Assembly (NCBI GenBank): GCA_020635015.1
Contig: JACKAP010000021.1
Coordinates: 1 to 23,406, forward strand
Reading direction: 5' to 3'
Length of the DNA: 23,406 bases
Source: Calditrichia bacterium
GTDB lineage: Bacteria; Calditrichota; Calditrichia; RBG-13-44-9; J075
Part shown: positions 16,347-22,626 of the stretch, piece after piece
Numbering within the stretch: the first letter of the stretch is position 1
Layout of the letters: each line of letters begins with the position of its first letter
Position numbers and translations under genes: made by a program
The notes under the pieces: generated by a model
What the model saw: only the letters and a program-made list of their open reading frames with translations
Told to the model about the DNA's origin: nothing
The model's database searches: none

Positions 16347-16374
16347 GTAGGGGCCGGTTGCGACCGGCCCCTAC
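16347..16374. repeat. Perfect 12-bp stem, 4-nt loop palindrome
   Basis: GTAGGGGCCGGT (16347-16358) pairs perfectly with ACCGGCCCCTAC (16363-16374) around TGCG. It lies five bases after the stop codon of the APH fusion gene on the minus strand. It resembles the GTAGGGGC-type intergenic palindromes scattered in many bacterial genomes. The stem is terminator-strength but no U-run follows on the minus strand, so mRNA-end protection or partial termination is as likely. Confidence 0.8.
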
Positions 16375-16379
16375 AACCT

Positions 16380-18083
16380 TCAACTCATCATAAACAACCC
16401 CTTCAACCCCGGTGCATCCGGCTGCTCGATCGCCATTTTGATCACGCTGACAAAATGCGCTTCCTGCAGGGAATCGGCCCAGGTGGCCTGGCGCAGGGCG
16501 CGGTGCATCCAGCAGGTGTAGAACATGGGCGCAATTAATTCCGGGTCGAGGCCCACCGTCCGGCAATATTGATGGGTCGCCTGGCGAATGAAACGGCTGG
16601 TATCGTTTTCCTGGAGAAAGTTGTCGTTAAAATTTTTCAATGTATCCAGGCTCTTCTGCTGCTTGCGGGAGATCCAGTTGCCAAAGCTGCGCAGAAAATA
16701 GAACAGGTCCCACAGCGGCATGCTGCGTGGATCGGCAGCCTCCCAGTCGAGGAACAGCGCCTTGCCGGATTCCGAGACGATCACATTCCAACTGCCGGCG
16801 TCACCATGACCGAAGACCACCGGGAAGGGTTGCTTGCTGTTGGCGATGCGCTCGATTTGCTGTTGCATAAAATCCCGTTGCGCCGGGGAAAGGCGATAGA
16901 TGCCGTTGAAAATTTCGAATAATTTCAAAAGGTTGCGGCTCACTTCCTGCGGCGTCGCCAATTGATGATGGGCGGAATTTTTCCCCAGCGCGGTAAGCCA
17001 GGCAATCGCATCCGCTGCCACCGGGCAGTCCGGCCGGGCCGTGGTGCGGGTGCGGAAGGGATGGCCCTGCATCGCTTTCTGTCCCAGCACGGCCAGGTCC
17101 TTGTGATAACCGAACATCAGCGGGTCCGGAAAAGTGCCTGGCGGGGCATACCCCTGCTTCTTGACGGTGGAGAGCATCTCCCATTCGTGCTCCAGCCGGC
17201 AGTTGAAGTGCGGCGTGCGGGTCATTTTGATGATCACCTCCGCCTGATGGGCCTCTTGCTCGAAGAGGTAAAAGATGATTTTGTTGGAATTGTATTTTCC
17301 CCGGGCGGAGAGGCCGTAGCGGTAGCGGCTGATGTCCAGGCCGGACTCCCGGGCCAGCTCCCGGAGAAATTGGGGGGGCTGCTGCGGGCTGCCCTCCGGC
17401 GGGGCATTCTGGATCAGCATCGCCCGGCGGGCGTTGGCGTAGGCGATCAGGCCCAGTTTGCTGAGCATCTTTCCCGCCCGGCTGAGCATACGCTTTTTCA
17501 GCGATTGCCCGAAGAGCACATTGCTGAAGAAAAAGCTGGAGATATCCCGCTCGCTCACCGGTAATGCGGTGCGCATTTCGCCCGACTGGGTGGTCAGCCA
17601 GAAGGTCTGCTGGGAACCGTTGAGGCCGTTCTCGACCCATTTCTGGAACTTCTTTTCCACCTGGAAAATCTTTCGAAGCCCTTTGTTCTCAAAATAGATG
17701 CTTCCCCCCGGGGCGAGAATGCGGAACATCTCCTCCAGATAGGCCCGTTCCCGCACCACCCGTTCCACTTCCGCCGGGGTGGCCAGCAGGATCAGCGAGA
17801 CGCTGTGGTCCTTGAAAAGCAACTCATCGAATTTCTGCACGATGACATTGCCCAGCGCCTGGATCTCCTCCGGCCGGTTCATTTTCTGACCGCGGGTGAC
17901 CACGTAGATCTGCTCGGAAATGGTAGAGAGCACTTTCAGGGCGGAGAGCCGCGGTACACCCAGGCAGACCACCTTCTTGAGATCCATATCGGGCAGCAGG
18001 AAGCGCCAGTCGGCGCAGGCCAGATCCCCGCTCTGGTTGGAGCCGGGTTCATAATCGGCAGTTAAGGTTGCTTCGAGTATCAT
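16380..18083 (-). CDS. Pseudo-methyltransferase-APH kinase fusion protein
   Basis: A 567-residue two-domain protein. Residues about 20-215 form a degenerate class-I methyltransferase-like domain: DWRFLLPD (25-32), first strand VVCLGVPRLS without the SAM glycine motif, then a hydrophobic strand and LAPGGSIYFEN (123-133). Residues about 255-567 are an APH/choline-kinase-like domain with K286, HGDAGSWN (426-433), DWE (446-448) and the YCRTVGLDP...CW tail (506-535). Both halves match the separate genes at 14058-14687 and 13021-14061, in the same order. The ATG at 18083 has AAGGT eight bases upstream; a longer frame from 18263 overlaps the flippase gene and has an unnatural Cys/Ser/Arg-rich sequence, so I reject it. 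Predicted to phosphorylate a glycan-related substrate; nothing specific is known. Confidence 0.87.
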   Translation of the reverse strand: MILEATLTADYEPGSNQSGDLACADWRFLLPDMDLKKVVCLGVPRLSALKVLSTISEQIYVVTRGQKMNRPEEIQALGNVIVQKFDELLFKDHSVSLILLATPAEVERVVRERAYLEEMFRILAPGGSIYFENKGLRKIFQVEKKFQKWVENGLNGSQQTFWLTTQSGEMRTALPVSERDISSFFFSNVLFGQSLKKRMLSRAGKMLSKLGLIAYANARRAMLIQNAPPEGSPQQPPQFLRELARESGLDISRYRYGLSARGKYNSNKIIFYLFEQEAHQAEVIIKMTRTPHFNCRLEHEWEMLSTVKKQGYAPPGTFPDPLMFGYHKDLAVLGQKAMQGHPFRTRTTARPDCPVAADAIAWLTALGKNSAHHQLATPQEVSRNLLKLFEIFNGIYRLSPAQRDFMQQQIERIANSKQPFPVVFGHGDAGSWNVIVSESGKALFLDWEAADPRSMPLWDLFYFLRSFGNWISRKQQKSLDTLKNFNDNFLQENDTSRFIRQATHQYCRTVGLDPELIAPMFYTCWMHRALRQATWADSLQEAHFVSVIKMAIEQPDAPGLKGLFMMS

Positions 18084-18105
18084 CGTTGAATACCTTGTTT
18101 TTTGA

Positions 18106-19680
18106 TTAGGATTTTCGCTTAACACCCAGAATTTTGTCCATGAACGGCAGCCGGAGCAATTCCGGGAAGGTGGCCTCCACATCCAGCTTCTCCTGGCACA
18201 GGCGCAGTACGGCGAAAGAGAGCAGCCCCGCGATCGCAAATTGGATATAAGGATGGATGTCAAAGAGCAGCGGCATCAGGAAGAGCCCCAGACCGAAGCC
18301 CAGAATGAGAAAATAGACCGAAAGATACTTCATATCAAAGATGCGCAATCCGCCGAGGTATTTCAGTCCGGCCTGCTTAAGAATGTTGTGCACAATCATG
18401 GTGCCGGCAGTAGAGATGGTTGCCCCCAGCGCGCCGTAAGGTGGGATCAGCGCCAGGTTGCCGATAATGTTGATCACCGCAGCCGCCAGGTTGATATACA
18501 TGATGTAGCGCACCTTGCCGATCACCTTCAGGGTCATGCCGTTAAAGCCCAGCGCGGCATTAAAATAGTATGCGAAGCCGAGCATCGAGAGGAAGACCCA
18601 GGAGTCGGCATAGCGTTCGCCGTAGAGCGAAAGCGTGACCGGCTCGGCCAGGGAGAAGGTGAGGGCGAACATCGGAAAGGTCAAGACTGCCAGCCAGATG
18701 GCGGTACGCCAGTAGAGATCGTTGATCCCCTCGGTATCGTTCTTGGCAAACAGCCGTGCCGCCAGGGGGGTGAAAAGAAAGGCAAAGCTGGTCATCACCA
18801 TCTTGTTGATCCGCACTGCCGGTAAAATCGCCTGGTAGGAGGCGATGCCCACCGTGTCATGGAAATAGCCGAGCATCAGCGTGTCCGAGGTGTGCATGAT
18901 CACCGAGAGCAGGTCCGAGGTCATCAGCGGAATGGTAAAGGCGAAGATCTCCTTCGCCGGGATGTTGATGTTCCGCAGGTCGAGGTGGGGAAGCAGGCCC
19001 TCTTTCTTCAACATAAAATAAAAGGAGACGATGTAGATCAGCACGCCAATGATGCTGGCCGCCAGATAACCATAGGCCAGGAAAAACACCGTGCTGCCCA
19101 TCAGGATGAGCAGCACCACGACTCCCAGGCGCAGCACCGGGGCCAGGATATATTTCCGGAAAAAGATCGCCTTGGGATTGACAAAGCTGGCGAACATCCC
19201 TTCCATCGCCCGGTCGATGCCGTCTACCGGCACCAGGAATACCATGATGAACAGCAGGGAAACCGGCTGGCTATCGCCGCTGATCAGCTTGGCGATCAGC
19301 TCCGGCGCCAGGAAGATGGCACTGATGATCAGGATGCTGGTGGATACGATCGTAATGATGATCAGGGCGATGGTGCCGAAAAGCTTGTCGTATTCTTCCT
19401 TCTCATGATAGATCGGGATGAAGCGAGTCTGGGAGCGCGCCAGCCCCAGGGTGCAAATCGTTTGAAAAAAAGTGACGATTGCCAGGGCGTAACCCCAGGC
19501 GCCGAAGTCGGCTTTGCTGAGGTAGCGCACCATCATCACCTGAGTGGCCAGGTTGATGCCGATCGATAAAAATTTTCCGAGCAGCAACAGACTGGAGCCG
19601 CGTATTTGTTTGGTAGAATCGTCTTTTTTGGGCGATTTTCGTTTGCGTTTCCGCTCAACCGGATTGACCGTTTCGTCCAT
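18106..19680 (-). CDS. wzx: Wzx-type polysaccharide flippase
   Basis: A 524-residue polytopic protein of the MOP (Wzx/RfbX/MurJ-like) exporter superfamily, which flips undecaprenyl-linked repeat units across the inner membrane. A strongly basic cytoplasmic N-terminus (residues 8-20) precedes SSLLLLGKFLSIGINLATQ and the family-typical VRYLSKADFGAWGYA; about twelve to fourteen hydrophobic segments follow, including YGALGATISTAGTMIVHNIL in the second half, where related proteins have P.YG..GA. The gene overlaps the end of the upstream kinase fusion gene by 26 bases. AGGAAAGG (19687-19694) lies six bases before the ATG inside that gene, giving strong, coupled translation. The next gene follows after 22 bp. 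Together with the Wzy-like protein it defines a Wzx/Wzy-dependent pathway. Repeat-unit structure is unknown. Confidence 0.92.
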   Translation of the reverse strand: MDETVNPVERKRKRKSPKKDDSTKQIRGSSLLLLGKFLSIGINLATQVMMVRYLSKADFGAWGYALAIVTFFQTICTLGLARSQTRFIPIYHEKEEYDKLFGTIALIIITIVSTSILIISAIFLAPELIAKLISGDSQPVSLLFIMVFLVPVDGIDRAMEGMFASFVNPKAIFFRKYILAPVLRLGVVVLLILMGSTVFFLAYGYLAASIIGVLIYIVSFYFMLKKEGLLPHLDLRNINIPAKEIFAFTIPLMTSDLLSVIMHTSDTLMLGYFHDTVGIASYQAILPAVRINKMVMTSFAFLFTPLAARLFAKNDTEGINDLYWRTAIWLAVLTFPMFALTFSLAEPVTLSLYGERYADSWVFLSMLGFAYYFNAALGFNGMTLKVIGKVRYIMYINLAAAVINIIGNLALIPPYGALGATISTAGTMIVHNILKQAGLKYLGGLRIFDMKYLSVYFLILGFGLGLFLMPLLFDIHPYIQFAIAGLLSFAVLRLCQEKLDVEATFPELLRLPFMDKILGVKRKS

Positions 19681-21091
19681 TCCGCACCTTTCCTAAATCT
19701 CTCGTTCGGTAATACTGCCACAGCATGTGGATCACTTCCGCCTGCACGGTCTGAGCATCCTGGGTGGCATCAACCACCAGCAGGTTAGACAATTGTTTTT
19801 GCAGCGCCAGGTAGGCCTGGCGTTTGGTTTCCAGCCCTTCCGGGGTATGCTCGCCTTTGCGGGCGAACAACACCGCTCCCGGGGCATCCAGCAGGATCAC
19901 CAGGTCCGGGGTGGGGCAGGTTCGTTCAATCAAAAATCGCCGGATCTTCTTGATCATCCGGGTCACCGGAGGGTTGATCCAGGAGTCGTACACATAGCGG
20001 TCATACACCACAAATTTTCCCCGGGAGCGGTAGTAGCCGCCAACCGCGCTGCGATACCACTGTTCCAGCAGCGAATTGGGGAAGTTGAACACCGCCAGGA
20101 TCAATTTTATCAGCGGATTATTCCGCTTTTGCTTTTTCTTGCGTTTGAACCAGGGCGTGGTAGGCAAACCGACATTGCTCGCTTTCAGGTTATCGCCCAT
20201 ATAAATAAAGCGGGCATTCAAGTGGCGTTGCCGGATGATGGTTTCTGCCAGGGTCGATTTGCCCGCTCCGTCCGGTGCCAGTAAGGCCACCGATACGCCC
20301 CGCCGGCGCAGCAGGTAAAGCAGGGGGCTGATCCGTTTCAAAAAGCGGGTCTTGACCTGGCGCCACAGCGTGGCCAGGGGCTGGCCGGCGAATAGCTTGC
20401 GGCGCAGGGATTTCCGTTTGGCCAGCAACTGCTGCCAGTCGGCTGCCTGGAACGCGCGGTCAATTTCCTCCCAACTGAGCCGGTTTCCGAAATGTTTTTG
20501 CAGATTGGCGCTGATGCGGTCCGGGCCGACCGGGTCGGCGAGGATCTCGTTATGGAGTTCCCGCAGCCGGCGCAGCCGGGATTCGCTGAATTTGCCGTCA
20601 TTGATGATGCATTTCAACAGCAGCACCAGGAATTTATCCTCCGCCGCCGGTACGAAGGCCAGCTCCCGGCGGGTGCGGTGATCAAGGTAACTGCTGCGAA
20701 GGCCGATCTCCAGGGCGCTGACCGGCTTGCCGAAGCGCAGGGCGGTGATCACATCCAGCTTCAGCCACATGTTGAGGGCTTTGTGATAGGTAACAAAAAA
20801 CCGGTGCGGCGCATGGCCCCAGGAGGGGATCTCCACAAACCCTTTTCTTGCCAGCAATTGGCGTAACTTTTTAAGATCGGCTGGATCGGCCAGGAGGTCG
20901 ATCTCCACATCGCGCGTCGGCTGCTCCAGCTTATGATAATCCCGGAAAATGCAGTAGCGGATCCCCTGTTTGTCCAGGGCACGAAACACCCCGGCGACAA
21001 ATGATCTCGGGGAATCCGCCGTTTTTCCGGCGGATGTTTCCGCAGCGGTTTCGATATCTTCTGCCGGCATTTTTTCTATTTCATTTTGCAT
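19655..21091 (-). CDS. Nucleotidyltransferase-like / thymidylate-kinase-like fusion protein
   Basis: A 478-residue two-domain protein. The N-terminal part (about 30-160) resembles a minimal nucleotidyltransferase-fold domain: YCIFRDYHKL, an acidic DVEIDLL (61-67) and a later KLDV (111-114) that could supply the third aspartate. After a basic helical linker comes a thymidylate-kinase-like domain: P-loop APDGAGKST (272-280), YMGDN...SNVGLPT, VYDRY (362-366), FARKGE (409-414) and VVDATQ (439-444). These motifs match the stand-alone kinase at 12277-13005. The ATG at 21091 sits against CAGTTGT repeats with no Shine-Dalgarno sequence; the ATG eight codons in is an alternative. It overlaps the flippase gene by 26 bp. 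Substrate unknown; the second domain suggests nucleotide or phosphate transfer onto a glycan precursor. Confidence 0.85.
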   Translation of the reverse strand: MQNEIEKMPAEDIETAAETSAGKTADSPRSFVAGVFRALDKQGIRYCIFRDYHKLEQPTRDVEIDLLADPADLKKLRQLLARKGFVEIPSWGHAPHRFFVTYHKALNMWLKLDVITALRFGKPVSALEIGLRSSYLDHRTRRELAFVPAAEDKFLVLLLKCIINDGKFSESRLRRLRELHNEILADPVGPDRISANLQKHFGNRLSWEEIDRAFQAADWQQLLAKRKSLRRKLFAGQPLATLWRQVKTRFLKRISPLLYLLRRRGVSVALLAPDGAGKSTLAETIIRQRHLNARFIYMGDNLKASNVGLPTTPWFKRKKKQKRNNPLIKLILAVFNFPNSLLEQWYRSAVGGYYRSRGKFVVYDRYVYDSWINPPVTRMIKKIRRFLIERTCPTPDLVILLDAPGAVLFARKGEHTPEGLETKRQAYLALQKQLSNLLVVDATQDAQTVQAEVIHMLWQYYRTRDLGKVRNGRNGQSG

Positions 21092-21093
21092 GT

Positions 21094-21114
21094 CAGTTGT
21101 CAGTTGTCAGTTGT
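21094..21114. repeat. Heptamer tandem array (CAGTTGT) abutting a start codon
   Basis: Three perfect 7-bp units beginning two bases upstream of the kinase-fusion ATG (minus strand). Same unit and orientation relative to the gene as the array at 12182-12230. A 10-bp palindrome, AACAATTGTT (21115-21124), follows immediately. Confidence 0.88.
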
Positions 21115-21136
21115 AACAATTGTTTCCCTTTAGAAC

Positions 21137-21152
21137 GAGTCAATATTAACTC
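21137..21152. promoter_or_regulatory. Near-palindromic 16-mer, possible operator
   Basis: The 16 bases centred on AATATT read almost the same on both strands (14 of 16 positions), GAGT at one end and ACTC at the other. It lies in the 164-bp gap before the kinase-fusion gene. It could be a regulator site, or chance in an AT-rich stretch. Confidence 0.2.
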
Positions 21153-21161
21153 ATTAATTTC

Positions 21162-21240
21162 TGCCACAGAGCCACAGAGATCACAGAGATGTTGTAAGTT
21201 AAATAAGTTCAACCTCTGTGGGCTCTGTGTCTCTGTGGCA
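21162..21240. repeat. 27-bp imperfect inverted repeat of CACAGAG units
   Basis: Left arm 21162-21188 and right arm 21214-21240 are complementary at 24 of 27 positions, with a 25-nt loop. Each arm is built from CACAGAG-like words. A relative (CTCAGTGGCTCTGTGG) lies at about 12244-12259. It begins 15 bases after the GT4 stop codon on the minus strand and may form a stable stem in the operon mRNA. Confidence 0.8.
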
Positions 21241-21255
21241 ATAATACAGCGATCG

Positions 21256-22443
21256 TTAGCGAGCCGCAGCGGTTTCACGGGCGGCGATAGCATCCATGCA
21301 CATTTTTTCGAACTTTGCGGCACTTTCGGTCCACACAAAATGCCGCTCCACAAAGGCCCGGCCGGCTTTGCCGAGGCGTTGCTGCTCATCCGGGTTGTTT
21401 AGCAAGCGGATGACTTCCTCAGCAAATTTCGTTTCTTCATCCGCCACCACCACCGGCAGCTCCTCCCGGCCGTTGATTTCCACTCCCTCGGCCACCATCG
21501 AGGTGGTGACCACCGGCAGATTCATCGCCATTGCTTCCAGCACCTTGTTTTGCATCCCGGATGCGAAGTAGATCGGCGCTACAAACACGCTGGCCTGCTC
21601 CAGGTAAGGGCGCACGTCATCAACGAAGCCGGTGACGGTCACATCATCATGCAGCGCGCCTTCTTTTTCCAGAGCCGGGGTAGGGGAGCGGCCGATCAGC
21701 AGCAATCGCGGGTTCTCGAGCTGCTGGCGCAGCACCGGCATGATCTTGCGGATCAGGATCATCGCCGCATCCTCGTTCGGCTGGTAGTTCATCACTCCGG
21801 TCATGGCAATGGTGTGCGGTTCCGGGCGGCGCTGTTTGGGAGTCCAGAAATCCAGGTCCACCCCATTGGGCACCACTGACAACCGGCTGCCCGGCCCGAC
21901 AATCGCCGAGCGGTCGCGAGCGGAAATAAAGGCCACTTGATCGCTTTTGCGCAGCAGGTTCTTCTCGTTCTTCTTCGCGATGAGATAGCGGGTGAAGCGC
22001 AAGGGCAACTTGCGCACGCTCTCGTGGCGCATCTGGATCTGCAGGCGCATCGAGGTGGCGTCGCAGAAATCGATCACCACCGGGATATCGCAATCGGCGA
22101 TCAGCGGATAAAGGATCTTGCCGTGAAACATCACCACGTCGAACGATTCCGCCAGGGTCAGCGCCCGGAAGGCTTCGTGCATCTGGCGGATGGTCTCGCG
22201 CAGTTGCATCTCCTTGCTCAGCCGGGAGTTGGTGTTTTCCTTCACATCTGCCACGCTGAACATGTGGATCTTTTGCGTGTAGGTGCGCATCTCCTTGAGC
22301 GCCGCGTTAGGCACCGCTTTTTGCACCAGGCTGAAAAGCGTGATCTTGTGCCGCTTGGACAGCTCCTTGATGAAATGGTAATGCCGGTGCGACCCCGGCA
22401 CCAGCGGGTGATGGAAATCGGGGATGATATATAGTATTTTCAT
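21256..22443 (-). CDS. GT4-family glycosyltransferase (resembles PEP-CTERM/EpsH-associated sugar transferases)
   Basis: A 395-residue GT-B glycosyltransferase. It opens MKILYIIPDFHHPLVPGSHRH, the nucleotide-sugar transferase opening with the glycine-rich loop replaced by PGSHRH. The donor-binding half has VPNGVDLDFW, MTGVMNYQPNEDAA, VTVTGFVDDVRPYL, and GMQNKVLEAMAMNLPVVTT. This pattern, especially the MNY.PN.DA and GMQNKVLEAMAM blocks, resembles the sugar transferases found beside exosortase/EpsH loci. No signal peptide or membrane helix is apparent, so it is a peripheral cytoplasmic enzyme. There is no Shine-Dalgarno sequence before the ATG; the 180-bp gap upstream is filled by octamer and hexamer arrays. 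Transferred sugar unknown. Confidence 0.92.
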   Translation of the reverse strand: MKILYIIPDFHHPLVPGSHRHYHFIKELSKRHKITLFSLVQKAVPNAALKEMRTYTQKIHMFSVADVKENTNSRLSKEMQLRETIRQMHEAFRALTLAESFDVVMFHGKILYPLIADCDIPVVIDFCDATSMRLQIQMRHESVRKLPLRFTRYLIAKKNEKNLLRKSDQVAFISARDRSAIVGPGSRLSVVPNGVDLDFWTPKQRRPEPHTIAMTGVMNYQPNEDAAMILIRKIMPVLRQQLENPRLLLIGRSPTPALEKEGALHDDVTVTGFVDDVRPYLEQASVFVAPIYFASGMQNKVLEAMAMNLPVVTTSMVAEGVEINGREELPVVVADEETKFAEEVIRLLNNPDEQQRLGKAGRAFVERHFVWTESAAKFEKMCMDAIAARETAAAR

Positions 22444-22458
22444 GATGCTGATTGATTC

Positions 22459-22532
22459 GTTAATGGGTTAATGGGTTAATGGGTTAATGGGTTTAAGGGG
22501 TTTCGTCCGTCTTTACCCATCAACCCATTAAC
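22459..22532. repeat. Octamer array with inverted partner (GTTAATGG / ATCAACCC)
   Basis: Four perfect GTTAATGG units and one degenerate unit (22459-22498) face a short array of the same family in opposite orientation (22515-22532). Bases 22475-22492 and 22515-22532 pair over 18 bp with one mismatch and a 22-nt loop. Eight T residues follow on the + strand, so only + strand transcripts would see a terminator-like structure, yet no + strand gene is nearby. Confidence 0.85.
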
Positions 22533-22548
22533 ATTTTTTTTCAATCTC

Positions 22549-22626
22549 CTGCCACTGCCACTGCCACTGCCACTGCCACTGCCACTGCCACTGCCACTGC
22601 TACTGCCACTGCCACTGCCACTGCTA
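22549..22626. repeat. Thirteen-unit hexamer array (CTGCCA) running into a stop codon
   Basis: Thirteen consecutive 6-bp units, eleven CTGCCA and two CTGCTA (units 9 and 13). The last three bases of unit 13 (22624-22626, CTA) are the TAG stop codon of the minus-strand HprK-like gene. Units 8-11 plus two bases are identical to the right arm of the hairpin at 2353-2378. Confidence 0.95.

Noticed and set aside
16801..17640. 279-residue minus-strand frame overlapping the fusion kinase
   Set aside because: Out of frame with the supported gene, which has intact kinase motifs; Pro/Ala/Gly-rich product without domains.
18084..18263. 60-residue N-terminal extension of the fusion kinase
   Set aside because: Would overlap the flippase C-terminus, has an unnatural Cys/Trp/Arg-rich sequence, and the ATG at 18083 has a good ribosome site.
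18859..19569. 236-residue + strand frame opposite the flippase
   Set aside because: Very charged, low-complexity product complementary to membrane-helix codons; no start signal.
22459..22541. Rho-independent terminator after the HprK-like gene
   Set aside because: The T-run follows the stem on the + strand, whereas the genes here are transcribed from the minus strand.
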